Source of the DNA: Clostridiales bacterium | GTDB lineage: Bacteria > Bacillota > Clostridia > Lachnospirales > Lachnospiraceae | Direction of reading: 5' to 3' | Assembly (NCBI GenBank): GCA_018365455.1 | Contig: JAGZJZ010000051.1 | Coordinates: forward strand, 1-45,229 | DNA length: 45,229 bases | In this document: one piece after another, positions 16,349-24,732 of the stretch | How the letters are laid out: the number at the start of each line of letters is the position of its first letter | How positions within the stretch are numbered: position 1 is the first letter of the stretch | Program-made: the position numbers and the translations under genes | Notes under the pieces: model-generated | Seen by the model: only the letters and a program-made list of their open reading frames with translations | What the model was told of the DNA's origin: nothing | Databases searched by the model: none

Positions 16349-17718
16349 AGTGTAATCCGGAATCCTTCGCCATAGTTTTTTGCAATTTCTACCCTTCCAT
16401 GATGCACTTCCATAACCTGACGCACAATTAATAAACCCAGACCATGGCGCTGGGTCTTCAGGTTGCTGTCACAGAGCATGTAATGAGGGGTCTTTGCCAG
16501 ATAATCATATCGTTCAGCCGTAATTCCTTTCCCGTTATCGGTTACGCTGATGCAAATTTCGGACTCCCCGCAGAATACATGGATTTGAATCCCACACCCC
16601 TTGGGATTGTGGATTATTGCATTATTAATTAAATTTCCCATGGCTCTGTTAAGTAATTCTGCATCCCCGTTCAGGCAGACTTCTTCCCCTATTTCTTCAA
16701 ATGTGAAGTCAACAGCGTAATTGTCCGGTATTCCATCATTCAGGTACCCTGCCATTATTTTTCGAAGCATAGGAACCGGATGCAGCAACACCAGTTTGGA
16801 GGGCTGCATGTTATATTCCAGCTTAGATGCCAGATTCAAATCATTTACCAGCTGCCTTATACGTGTGCTGTTCTTAGAAATGACAGAAGCCCATCCCCTC
16901 TCTTTCTCTGCTAATCCTGGCACATCTTCCAGCTTCCGTGCATATCCCATAATCAGAGAAAGAGGGGTCCGGATATCGTGGGAGACACCTGCGATCCAGT
17001 TTGCCCGGGCAGTCTCTTTCTTTTTCAGTGCCCTGTCTTTTTCCTGCATCACTGCAGACACTTCATTAATACTCCTGGCAACTGATTCCAAAACCCCAGT
17101 TTCCGGTATACGCTCTGATTTTCCCCGGGGAAGTTCCTCGATTTGATTTACCAGCGGCGTGATGGAGCGCTGCAGTTTTTTATTGGTTACATAATAGACC
17201 CCAAAGAGAAATAAAAAATCTCCCGCTGCCATAATCAAAGCAGCCAATGGTACTTTTTGAACCATCTGAACAGGCAGGAAATTGGAAATCTTCATGTAGC
17301 TGTTCTTAGGATAGCCCAGTACTAAGAGATGATCTCCCATAACATGTGTGAATACCGGATAATCCTTCAGGTGGTCCTTTGCAAACAAAGCGATGTCCGC
17401 CAGAGAATACTGCAGGGGAATTTCAGGCGGAAGACCGCTGCTCCATATGACTTTGCCCACAGGATCAATTACCATCCCCCAGATTCCGTGTTTCTTCAGA
17501 TATTCCTGATCATTTTCCGGGACGGTAACCCCTTGATCTGACAAGATCAGACCGCTTGATATCCTCTCCAATACCGGAACGGGTGCCGCTTCGTTGGCTG
17601 CATGATAATCTTTCATAATGAAGAAAAAATAGATACCTGCATTTAGCAAGAGTATGATTGGAATTATCAGGCAGAGAATCAGAAAAAATCGTTTGAATAT
17701 CTTCGTAATTCCTTTCAT
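16282..17718 (-). CDS. Membrane sensor histidine kinase (CprK/LanK-like)
   Basis: This 478-residue kinase has an N-terminal membrane helix (about 10-35), an extracytoplasmic loop of about 120 residues and a second helix (about 155-180). A linker is followed by the H-box G-V-S-H-D-I-R-T-P-L-S-L at about residue 245. The ATP-binding domain shows N-L-I-N-N-A-I-I-H-N-P and D-N-G-K-G-I, then G-L-G-L-L-I-V. Kinases of this shape sense cationic peptides and lantibiotics in C. difficile CprK and relatives. It follows the response regulator by 2 bp, so the two are co-expressed, and it is divergent from a matching ABC transporter. The C-terminal 67 bp overlap the HMCES gene on the other strand. Confidence 0.92.
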   Translation of the reverse strand: MKGITKIFKRFFLILCLIIPIILLLNAGIYFFFIMKDYHAANEAAPVPVLERISSGLILSDQGVTVPENDQEYLKKHGIWGMVIDPVGKVIWSSGLPPEIPLQYSLADIALFAKDHLKDYPVFTHVMGDHLLVLGYPKNSYMKISNFLPVQMVQKVPLAALIMAAGDFLFLFGVYYVTNKKLQRSITPLVNQIEELPRGKSERIPETGVLESVARSINEVSAVMQEKDRALKKKETARANWIAGVSHDIRTPLSLIMGYARKLEDVPGLAEKERGWASVISKNSTRIRQLVNDLNLASKLEYNMQPSKLVLLHPVPMLRKIMAGYLNDGIPDNYAVDFTFEEIGEEVCLNGDAELLNRAMGNLINNAIIHNPKGCGIQIHVFCGESEICISVTDNGKGITAERYDYLAKTPHYMLCDSNLKTQRHGLGLLIVRQVMEVHHGRVEIAKNYGEGFRITLYFPAVTLSSGDLSKGGITACR

Positions 17719-17720
17719 GT

Positions 17721-18428
17721 TTACCTCCTGTCCTGCACAATTAATTTATATCCCAGTCCTTTAACCGTTAGCAGAGATTCCGGCTTTGAGGGAACCCGCT
17801 CAATTTTTTCCCGAATCCGTCTAATGTGAGCAATCAGTGGCTTTTCATAGCCAAAGATATTATCTCCCCAGGCAGCTTCGCAGAGCGCATCTATCGTGAG
17901 AATGCGGTTTGCATTTAGAAGAAGCGCTTTTAGAATCTCATATTCCTTTGCTGTGAGGGCAATATGTTCCCCCTCCTTAACCACCTCTGCCTTCTGAAAA
18001 TCAATGCTGCAGCCTGCCAGATTTACCAGGGGATTCTCCAACTTGTAACAGCGGCGCAGCATGGCTCTTATTTTCAGCAAAAAAGCCTCCGGCAGAAAGG
18101 GCTTTAGAATATAATCATCTGCCCCCAGGCTCAAACCTCTGATCTGATCCTGGTCTTCACTCTTTGCTGTAAGGAAAATCACCGGTATATGAAAACGTTT
18201 CATAATTACTTCCGCAATCTCATAACCATCCCCGTCAGGCAGCATGATATCCAATATAGCCAGATCCGGTGAAATATGCCCCACCAGCTCTAAGGCAGTC
18301 CGAACAGTAGTTGCCGCAGATATATTTATATATCCGTCTTCCTTCAAAATCATCTGCAGAAACTCCAATAATTCCGGTTCATCGTCCACCAATAAAATTT
18401 GCTTTGTATTTAAATAAGTATCGTCCAT
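17721..18428 (-). CDS. OmpR-family response regulator (CprR/LanR-like)
   Basis: This 235-residue regulator has a receiver domain with D-D-E near residue 17 (L-L-V-D-D-E-P-E), phospho-acceptor Asp in L-A-I-L-D-I-M-L-P-D-G, and Lys in I-L-K-P-F. A winged-helix DNA-binding domain follows (L-T-A-K-E-Y-E-I-L-K, then H-I-R-R-I-R-E-K-I, then G-L-G-Y-K-L). AGGAGTGGGG precedes the start at 18428. It is the first gene of the pair with the histidine kinase and is divergent from the three-gene ABC transporter, which it most likely activates in response to antimicrobial peptides. Confidence 0.93.
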   Translation of the reverse strand: MDDTYLNTKQILLVDDEPELLEFLQMILKEDGYINISAATTVRTALELVGHISPDLAILDIMLPDGDGYEIAEVIMKRFHIPVIFLTAKSEDQDQIRGLSLGADDYILKPFLPEAFLLKIRAMLRRCYKLENPLVNLAGCSIDFQKAEVVKEGEHIALTAKEYEILKALLLNANRILTIDALCEAAWGDNIFGYEKPLIAHIRRIREKIERVPSKPESLLTVKGLGYKLIVQDRR

Positions 18429-18582
18429 ATCCCCACTCCTCTTCTTATCTGCATTATACTATATTATTTCTAAAAAAACGCAAAACGAAGGAAAAAGTAA
18501 TCTAAAAGTAATCCTGAGAGAATCCTGGCGTCATCCTGTGTTGCTATACTGAAATTAATCAACAGGAAAGGAGCACTACAAT
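18429..18582. promoter_or_regulatory. Divergent promoter region of two-component and ABC transporter operons
   Basis: This 154-bp gap drives the regulator/kinase pair leftward and the ABC transporter rightward. GTAATCTAAAAGTAATCCTGAGAGAATCCTG at about 18497-18527 contains repeated GTAATC/AATCCTG blocks. Such direct repeats are typical OmpR-family binding sites; here that is inference from spacing and place. TATACT at about 18546-18551 could be the -10 box of the ABC operon. Confidence 0.45.
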
Positions 18583-19344
18583 ATGAACAACTACATCATT
18601 GAAACAAAAGAACTGACGAAGCGCTACAAAGATTTTACATCCCTGACAAACTTAAACCTCCATGTAAAAAGAGGAAGTATCTACGGCTTCTTAGGCCCCA
18701 ATGGAGCCGGGAAATCTACCACTATGAAGATACTGTTAGGACTTACCAAACCCACCGGTGGAAACTTTATGATCAATGGAAAAATGTTTCCAAAGAACCG
18801 GGCAGCAATCCTGAAAGATATCGGTTCCATGATCGAATCACCATCCTTCTATGCCAACCTGACCGGGGAAGAAAATCTGGAACTGATCCGCCTCGTGCTG
18901 CATCTCCCCAGACGGTCCGTTTCGGATGCACTGGAACTGGTGAACCTCACCGAGTTTAAGGACCGTCCCGCCAAAAAATATTCTCTGGGTATGAAACAGC
19001 GTCTGGGGATTGCATCTGCTCTGATTGGACATCCTCCCATTTTAATTCTGGATGAGCCTACAAACGGTTTAGACCCTGTTGGTATCCACGAAATCCGATC
19101 CTTGATACGCTCCCTCCCCCGTAAGCTGGGCTGCACCATTTTAATTTCTTCACATTTACTTTCGGAAATAGAGCTTGTGGCGGATGACATCGGTATTCTG
19201 AATCACGGGCATCTGCTATTTGAAGGAGGTTTGGAAGATTTACGAAAGCAGGCATTTCAGAACGGTTATGCGGCAGACAACCTGGAAGAAATGTTCCTGG
19301 AAATGATCGACGAAGATAACCAGATACGAAAGGGGCGGCATTGA
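18583..19344 (+). CDS. ABC transporter ATP-binding protein (LanF/CprA/BcrA type)
   Basis: This 253-residue ATPase belongs to a lantibiotic or bacitracin self-protection type exporter. Walker A is G-P-N-G-A-G-K-S-T at about residue 38, the signature is Y-S-L-G-M-K-Q-R-L-G at about 135, Walker B is L-I-L-D-E-P-T-N-G-L-D and the H-loop is I-S-S-H-L-L-S-E-I. The family-typical signature Y-S-L-G-M-K-Q-R separates it from importers. AGGAAAGGAG precedes the start. It overlaps the next gene (TGATG), so the three transporter genes form one operon, divergent from the CprRK-like pair. Confidence 0.93.
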   Translation: MNNYIIETKELTKRYKDFTSLTNLNLHVKRGSIYGFLGPNGAGKSTTMKILLGLTKPTGGNFMINGKMFPKNRAAILKDIGSMIESPSFYANLTGEENLELIRLVLHLPRRSVSDALELVNLTEFKDRPAKKYSLGMKQRLGIASALIGHPPILILDEPTNGLDPVGIHEIRSLIRSLPRKLGCTILISSHLLSEIELVADDIGILNHGHLLFEGGLEDLRKQAFQNGYAADNLEEMFLEMIDEDNQIRKGRH

Positions 19345-20078
19345 TGGGAAGGAACATAATCGCTATTGAAAAAAGGAAGCTGAAACGGACCTGTTATTTT
19401 TTAATCATGCTGTCCGCCGGATTCATAGGCGGCGGATATGCATTTGCCTTCTTCGCAGTTCAAAAAGATGTGATACTGCATCTGCCTCTGGATCCGGCAG
19501 CGGGACTGCTCACCCAGTCCTATGGTCTGATTTCCCTGGTGAACTTATTTGCTGTTATCGTCGGCGCCTGTACATTATTCCATACAGAGTATGCTTCCGA
19601 AGGCATAAAGAAGATGGCAGCTCTGCCCGTTAGTATCATGTGTATCTATACCGGGAAAACCGTGATATATCTTTTTACGATATTCTCTGCCCTTATTATA
19701 GAAACTGCCGGTCTGATTCTGACAGCGCAATTCTTTCTTCCGGCAGAGACAAATGCTGTTGGGCAGATTGTTTTGTTTATGGGTAGCGTATTCCTCCTGA
19801 CTGTCCCTGGTTCACTGCTGATGCTTCTTATATCAGCATTAAACAGCAATATGTGGATCACCATTGGAGTTGGTGTTGCCGGACTTTTCAGTGCTCTGGG
19901 TTATGGGGCACTGGGCGGTAATACTGCATTTTTAATCAACCCTTTTTCACTGATTATATATCCGGCAGTCCTTATGAATGGTTATATACCAGGCTGGATC
20001 ATAGGAATTGCCATAGTTGAAAGTGCCGTGATCTTGATCATATCAACGATTTTACTGAAACGAAAGGAGTGGGTCTAA
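19344..20078 (+). CDS. Lantibiotic-immunity-type ABC permease, first subunit (LanE-like)
   Basis: This membrane protein of about 244 residues has six predicted hydrophobic segments. A short basic N-terminus with I-E-K-R-K-L-K-R leads into the first helix, as in ABC-2/LanE permeases. The start is the ATG at 19344 overlapping the ATPase stop codon; a TTG one codon earlier is less likely. The next permease starts directly after its stop. With the ATPase and second permease it should export or displace antimicrobial peptides from the membrane. Confidence 0.88.
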   Translation: MGRNIIAIEKRKLKRTCYFLIMLSAGFIGGGYAFAFFAVQKDVILHLPLDPAAGLLTQSYGLISLVNLFAVIVGACTLFHTEYASEGIKKMAALPVSIMCIYTGKTVIYLFTIFSALIIETAGLILTAQFFLPAETNAVGQIVLFMGSVFLLTVPGSLLMLLISALNSNMWITIGVGVAGLFSALGYGALGGNTAFLINPFSLIIYPAVLMNGYIPGWIIGIAIVESAVILIISTILLKRKEWV

Positions 20079-20840
20079 ATGAAATTTACGGATTTAATGA
20101 AAATGGAATTTATGAAAATCAGGCGTTCCAAAATTATACTGATCTTGATGATACCTGCATTATTGGTTATTATTACGGGCATGGCATCCATATCCGGTTA
20201 TATTGGTCAACAGTCCGGGCATGCCTGGGAAATGATGTTTGTGCAGAGTTCTCTGATGTACAGCTATTACTTAATGCCCTTAAGCCTGGTGGTGATTTGT
20301 ACCATGATGCTGCAGAGGGAATATGGGGGAAGAGGCATCATTAAAACACTTACCCTGCCAATCAATCCCCAAAAAGTCTCTCTGGCTAAAATGACTATGA
20401 TCTTCATCCTGCTGTTTGCAGAACTTCTCCTGTACTTTATGCTTTTTATAGCTGCCGGAATCATAACCGGACTGGCTGCAGGCATTGAAATAGCTACCCC
20501 CATAGGATATCTGGGGATCTGGTGTATCAAACTGTTTTTGTCAGCAGTTCCAATGGCAGCAGTGTTCTGGCTCTTGTGCGTCTCTCTGGTAAAACCAATC
20601 CTGACACTTGCCGCAAGTCTGGTTTTGATCCTGCCGGGAATCTTAATTTCCAACATTCCCGTTCTAAAGCTTCTCTACCCATTTAATTATCCGGGTGTTT
20701 TGGTTACCGAAGAATTAGGCAGACTCTCCGGAAGCTTTGAAAGCGAAAATATGTTTATAATTTCATTAGCGGGCGTATTGATTACGGTAATTGCTGTCTG
20801 CATTTCCGGGAAGAAATTTGGGAGGGGTGCAGTGGAATGA
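20079..20840 (+). CDS. Lantibiotic-immunity-type ABC permease, second subunit (LanG-like)
   Basis: This 253-residue membrane protein has about six hydrophobic segments. The N-terminus M-K-F-T-D-L-M-K-M-E-F-M-K-I-R-R-S-K and a G-G-R-G-I-I-K-T-L loop after the second helix are typical of LanG/BcrB permeases. It begins right after the stop of the first permease gene, without a gap. The 3' end meets the decayed response-regulator remnant encoded on the opposite strand, so something was lost at this junction. Substrate is inferred from family and context, not seen. Confidence 0.88.
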   Translation: MKFTDLMKMEFMKIRRSKIILILMIPALLVIITGMASISGYIGQQSGHAWEMMFVQSSLMYSYYLMPLSLVVICTMMLQREYGGRGIIKTLTLPINPQKVSLAKMTMIFILLFAELLLYFMLFIAAGIITGLAAGIEIATPIGYLGIWCIKLFLSAVPMAAVFWLLCVSLVKPILTLAASLVLILPGILISNIPVLKLLYPFNYPGVLVTEELGRLSGSFESENMFIISLAGVLITVIAVCISGKKFGRGAVE

Positions 20841-21500
20841 CCGCAGCCCGGGGACAACTGTTCTATTATCCCCATCATTCTATACAATCGTCCCATCCTG
20901 CTGCTGTATTCACCCCAGATCTGCTCATAAATGCGCTCTTTGCTGATAATTTTATTCTTGTTCTGAATCAAAAAGGATAGCAGTAAAAATTCCCTTCCGG
21001 TTAAATTCAGTACTTGGCCGGATTTACAGGCAAGACCGCTTTCCATTTCAACGCTCAGCATACCTGCTGCATACACCATATGTTTATCCCGAGGCATACA
21101 GTTGGAATATTGCTGCCTTCGCAGCTGTGCTTTCACTCGGAAAGAGACTTCTCTGGGGGCTGAATGGTTTCGTGATATAATCATCTCCCCCATTGGATAA
21201 TCCCAATATCTTGTCGATATCATCATTTTTAGAAGATAAAAACAGGATGGAGCAATAAGAAAATTGCCGGATCTCCTTACACACCTCAATGCCGTCCAAA
21301 TTCGGCAGCATTATATCAAGTATCACCACATCCGGTTCAAAACTATTACACAAATTCACCGCATCTCTGCCGTTATGTACTTTTTTTATATTTCGAAATC
21401 CATCCATTATAAGGACTTCTTCGATTAAATCGGTTATATCTTTTTCATCGTCAACCAATAAAATTTTACTATCCACTTTTCTTTTCTCCATAACTTCCAA
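20841..21500 (-). pseudogene. Decayed OmpR-family response regulator (frameshift and C-terminal truncation)
   Basis: The intact receiver is encoded from about 21500 down to about 21160: I-L-L-V-D-D-E, Asp in V-V-I-L-D-I-M-L-P, Lys in I-T-K-P-F-S-P. Right after this the frame changes at a run of five G on the plus strand (21155-21159). One base fewer restores the reading into R-E-V-S-F-R-V-K and then a winged-helix domain (L-T-G-R-E-F-L-L-L-S-F). That domain breaks off after I-W-G-E-Y at about 20905 and never reaches the recognition helix and C-terminal hairpin. No partner kinase follows. It is probably a relic of a second peptide-sensing two-component system. Confidence 0.85.
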
Positions 21501-21552
21501 ATAAATACCAATCAGTTTTTAGTTACAGGCAAATAGATTTCATTAAAAATAA

Positions 21553-22179
21553 TTAGATATGATAGAGGATTTTTACTAATCCAAACTCATTAAATAATAA
21601 AAATCTGCCTGCAAACATGACAATGATATAGATCACAGGCTCATATTTGAAATAATCGTTACGCTTAGGATTCCATTTCATTCTTTTATTCAGGATTGCG
21701 TATAACAAATATCCGATCACTGCACCTATTGTATTCATAATCAGGTCATCCACATCCGTCCTCCTGTGGTTGCACAATTGACTGATCTCTATCAACAGGG
21801 AAAAGCAAAATCCGAATAATACCATATAAGTTAGCTTTCCTGACTTTGGCGAAATAACCGGCAGAAAAAGCCCAAGCGGTACAAATAAAAGGATATTAAG
21901 CACATACCCCGTCAGATCTATATTCCCAGAAAATGGCAGCAGGTTAACCTCACCTGCACGCACTTCTATACCATACATCGTTAGATCAAACAGTGTTCCT
22001 GCCCCCGTCAGATAAAAGACCGCAAAAATATAGCAGGCAAAGAAGAACACCAATACAAAATGGCTTTTCGTTCCGTCAATGCCTTTTTGTTTATATCCCT
22101 TATATCTTATTATGCAGAAGATCATAAGCGGCGCCAGAACTGTCAGGAATTCATAGAGTTTTAAAATAATTTCATTCAT
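21553..22179 (-). CDS. VanZ-like membrane protein
   Basis: This 208-residue protein has about five hydrophobic segments and the VanZ-type core: N-L-L-P-F at about residue 75, then a membrane segment ending F-V-P-L-G-L-F-L-P, then S-L-L-I-E-I-S-Q-L and R-R-T-D-V-D-D-L-I-M-N-T-I-G-A-V-I-G-Y. VanZ relatives are linked to teicoplanin or lipoglycopeptide tolerance, though most are of unknown function. The start at 22179 has AGGAGG at the right distance; an in-frame start at 22221 does not. It stands alone, downstream of nothing on the same strand, close to the peptide-resistance genes. Confidence 0.9.
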   Translation of the reverse strand: MNEIILKLYEFLTVLAPLMIFCIIRYKGYKQKGIDGTKSHFVLVFFFACYIFAVFYLTGAGTLFDLTMYGIEVRAGEVNLLPFSGNIDLTGYVLNILLFVPLGLFLPVISPKSGKLTYMVLFGFCFSLLIEISQLCNHRRTDVDDLIMNTIGAVIGYLLYAILNKRMKWNPKRNDYFKYEPVIYIIVMFAGRFLLFNEFGLVKILYHI

Positions 22180-22221
22180 TTCATTCCTCCTTGTAGAACG
22201 TGAAGGATTCCGATACCCCAA

Positions 22222-22476
22222 CAGTCAGTTGGGTTCTGTCCCTCGCATTTTATGGTTAGTGGTTTTGGAAACGGTCATGAAGACATGACTAATATCAATA
22301 TCATAACCTACAAACCTTAAACTAAGTTTTATTTTATCTTAATTAACCTTATTTTATGGAGGTGTAAGCGTGATATTTCTGAGGGAAACAAAAGATATAC
22401 AAATAAGAGGTATAATTTTCCGTATTATACCCCTTAATCTCCCTGCCCATATGCAATTTTTATACTGCTTAGATAA
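22222..22476. other. Intergenic region without visible genes
   Basis: This 255-bp AT-rich gap holds the VanZ promoter at its left side and the 3' end of the nitroreductase transcript at its right. I see no convincing terminator, small gene or dyad longer than 7 bp. Confidence 0.4.
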
Positions 22477-23250
22477 CTACAGGAACGATATTTTGGCTGC
22501 TTCCTTCTGTGCCGTGCGGTGATAAGTGACAGCCGGATATCCCAGAACCAGTGTTTCAACAACTTTGTTTTTCCGTTTTACACCAAGTGCCCTGCGCAGT
22601 GATAGTGACATGTTTGCAGCCATAGAGAAAAAGCCGCTGTATAGCACTCCTAATCCGTTTGCTTCTGCCATAAGTGCCATATTTGAAGCGGCAAGTGCTC
22701 CGTTTATTTTATCCTCCGCCACAACCATAATTACAATCGGTGCCTCATGAAAGAAAAAGTGATCATCAATCTCTTTATTTTTAGCCACTGGATTCACCAG
22801 CCGGGCAAATGGCAGCAGTCTTTTAAATAAACGGACCGCCATTTTTTCAAATCGCTCCATGTTGTCCTTTAACACGATATATGAAACATCCTGGGCATTT
22901 TCCCCGCTGGGGGTCAGGCGCCCCGCCTCGATAATCTGCGCCGTCACTTCCTGCGTTACCGATTGCTTTTTAAACTGCCTGATGCTCCTTCTGGTCCTGA
23001 GGGCATCCATTAATTGCTGCGGATCTAATATGACAGACTTTTTAATTTCCACCGGCGGTTCCTTAAACCCGGTCATAGAGACAGCCCCTTTGGGACAGAC
23101 AGCAACGCAATGCCCGCATTTGATACACGCCTGGGATTTAATTACTGCTTTTTTATCTGTTATTGAAATATTGTCAGCAGGACAATCCCTCCTGCACATA
23201 CCGCATCCGATACATTTTGCAAGATCTACCTGAATCCTATGCTCTTTCAT
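22477..23250 (-). CDS. Ferredoxin-nitroreductase fusion protein
   Basis: This 257-residue protein combines two 4Fe-4S clusters with an FMN nitroreductase domain. The cluster motifs are C-I-G-C-G-M-C-R-R-D-C-P (about residues 15-26) and C-I-K-C-G-H-C-V-A-V-C-P (about 42-53). The nitroreductase part starts at about residue 75 with R-T-R-R-S-I-R-Q-F-K and shows G-R-L-T-P-S-G-E-N-A-Q. Such fusions pass electrons from ferredoxin-like clusters to FMN for reduction of nitro or quinone compounds. A GGAAG ribosome site precedes the start. It lies 44 bp after the flavodoxin-ferredoxin gene on the same strand, so both redox proteins probably belong to one TetR-controlled operon. Confidence 0.9.
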   Translation of the reverse strand: MKEHRIQVDLAKCIGCGMCRRDCPADNISITDKKAVIKSQACIKCGHCVAVCPKGAVSMTGFKEPPVEIKKSVILDPQQLMDALRTRRSIRQFKKQSVTQEVTAQIIEAGRLTPSGENAQDVSYIVLKDNMERFEKMAVRLFKRLLPFARLVNPVAKNKEIDDHFFFHEAPIVIMVVAEDKINGALAASNMALMAEANGLGVLYSGFFSMAANMSLSLRRALGVKRKNKVVETLVLGYPAVTYHRTAQKEAAKISFL

Positions 23251-23294
23251 TATTTACTTCCTTTCACTCAAATGTCTCAGGTACTTTTACCAGG

Positions 23295-24044
23295 TTATTC
23301 TTCCATAATGTAATGGCGGTGACGTCCTTTTGATGACTTCTTATATTCAATAGCCTCTGCCGGACATCCTGCGATACATGCCATGCAGTGAGTACAGTTT
23401 CCTTTCCAACGAGGCTTGTCGTTCACCATAATGATATTGTTTAAAGGACATCTCCTGGCACATTTTCCGCAGGAAATGCATGTACTTGATGCGGTGAAGC
23501 CCCTGTCATGTACCAGAAGGGGATAATACACACCATTAATCGGTCCGCTTAACATTTTATCACGAAGGGATATAATGGGATCCTGGAGTTTCTCCACCTT
23601 TTGAATCTGTACAGCAATTTTCCCGATTGCCAGTTTCGCAGCCTCTACGATATTTTTACACTCCTGTTCATCCGGCGTTTGGAACATCGCCACATAGTTT
23701 TCCGGCATTGGGATAGTGGCAATTCCATTGAACTGCATCTTCTTTTCTTTACAAATCTTCTTAACATATGCCATGGCATTTCCGCTGCTTCCACCGCAGG
23801 TAAGTACAAAATAAGCCTTTCCACTTCCTGCAAATTCCGTTTTGCGAATCCATTCTTCTACCACTTTGGGCATACGCCAGGCATAAGTCGGCGTTACAAA
23901 CACAAGTGGCATTCTTGATTTAAAGGTATTTTCTTTGCCCTTTTTCAGGCAATCGTTAATAGAAATCATTTCATCACCGGTAGTTTCCGCAATGATCTTA
24001 GCCGCTAATTGGCTGTTTCCGGTCCCGCTAAAATAAAAAATCAT
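23295..24044 (-). CDS. EFR1-type flavodoxin-ferredoxin fusion protein
   Basis: This 249-residue protein has an N-terminal flavodoxin-like domain (F-Y-F-S-G-T-G-N-S-Q at residues 3-12 is the FMN phosphate loop). The C-terminal ferredoxin domain has two clusters: C-I-S-C-G-K-C-A-R-R-C-P and C-T-H-C-M-A-C-I-A-G-C-P. It is a cytoplasmic electron carrier or small reductase. The start at 24044 follows AGGAGGAG; an in-frame ATG at 24071 lies upstream of that site. It is divergent from the TetR gene and is the first gene of the redox operon. Confidence 0.9.
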   Translation of the reverse strand: MIFYFSGTGNSQLAAKIIAETTGDEMISINDCLKKGKENTFKSRMPLVFVTPTYAWRMPKVVEEWIRKTEFAGSGKAYFVLTCGGSSGNAMAYVKKICKEKKMQFNGIATIPMPENYVAMFQTPDEQECKNIVEAAKLAIGKIAVQIQKVEKLQDPIISLRDKMLSGPINGVYYPLLVHDRGFTASSTCISCGKCARRCPLNNIIMVNDKPRWKGNCTHCMACIAGCPAEAIEYKKSSKGRHRHYIMEE

Positions 24045-24090
24045 ATGCTCCTCCTCTTGACTTCTCTTCAAAATTTGAATATGATATAGA

Positions 24091-24135
24091 TTGTATCACA
24101 TTCATTCTTCCTGTCAACTGGCTAACCTGATACAA
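24091..24135. promoter_or_regulatory. Putative TetR operator pair between divergent genes
   Basis: TTGTATCA (24091-24098) and TGATACAA (24128-24135) are exact inverted copies 29 bp apart, within the 109-bp gap between the flavodoxin-ferredoxin gene and the TetR gene. A further TGATA half-site at about 24082 pairs with the TATCA of the first copy. Paired half-sites between a TetR gene and a divergent target are the normal autoregulated arrangement. Confidence 0.55.
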
Positions 24136-24153
24136 ATTAAGGAGAAATGTTTC

Positions 24154-24678
24154 ATGGACAAGAGAAAAATAGCAAATCAGTTAGTAAAAGACCGGCTTCT
24201 GTCCGCATTGGTTGCCCTCATGCAGTACAAAGACTGGTCCAAAATTACAGTTACCGAACTAATTAACGACTCTGGAGTGGCCCGGGCATCTTTTTACCGT
24301 AATTTTAAATCCATTGAAGAACTTGTTGAATACGGCCTCCAGCAAATGACCCTAAGCTACCACCAGGGAAGTCCATCCCCTGTGGAGGATTTCCACAATT
24401 GGGAGCTGATGCGGTACAAGTTCCGGTTTTACGGAGAACATGCGGCGCTCATCCTGGCATTCCACCGGGCAAAATCATCCATTTCCCTCCTCGATGTAGT
24501 CACCGACTGTGTGATCGACGCACATGGCGACATGCCCGCAAGTTCCATCTCCAAGTATGAACTTTATTATCATGCCGGAGCATTTTACAACATGGTATTG
24601 TGCTGGCTGGAGGGCGGAGCGAAAGAAACTCCGGAAGCGATGGCTGATGAATTTTTACGTATCACGAAAAATGGCTGA
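24154..24678 (+). CDS. TetR-family transcriptional regulator
   Basis: This 174-residue repressor-type protein has an N-terminal helix-turn-helix (residues 10-55: W-S-K-I-T-V-T-E-L-I, then G-V-A-R-A-S-F-Y-R-N-F-K-S). The C-terminal half is a short helical ligand domain like those of DhaS/TetR_C_8-type proteins. The start at 24154 has AAGGAG 9 bases upstream; an upstream in-frame ATG at 24091 overlaps the predicted operator. It most likely represses the divergent redox genes until a toxic electrophile or quinone-like ligand binds; the ligand is inference. Confidence 0.9.
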   Translation: MDKRKIANQLVKDRLLSALVALMQYKDWSKITVTELINDSGVARASFYRNFKSIEELVEYGLQQMTLSYHQGSPSPVEDFHNWELMRYKFRFYGEHAALILAFHRAKSSISLLDVVTDCVIDAHGDMPASSISKYELYYHAGAFYNMVLCWLEGGAKETPEAMADEFLRITKNG

Positions 24679-24699
24679 GTTTTGCTAATCTCTATCAAA

Positions 24700-24732
24700 A
24701 ACAGCCAGCGCAACCTTCTGCGCTGACTATTT
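24700..24732. terminator. Bidirectional terminator between TetR and sensor kinase genes
   Basis: CAGCGCA (24706-24712) and TGCGCTG (24719-24725) form a 7-bp GC-rich stem with a 6-base loop. On the minus strand the stem is followed by GCTGTTTTT; on the plus strand by ACTATTTT. It sits directly between two convergent genes, abutting the kinase stop codon. Confidence 0.7.
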
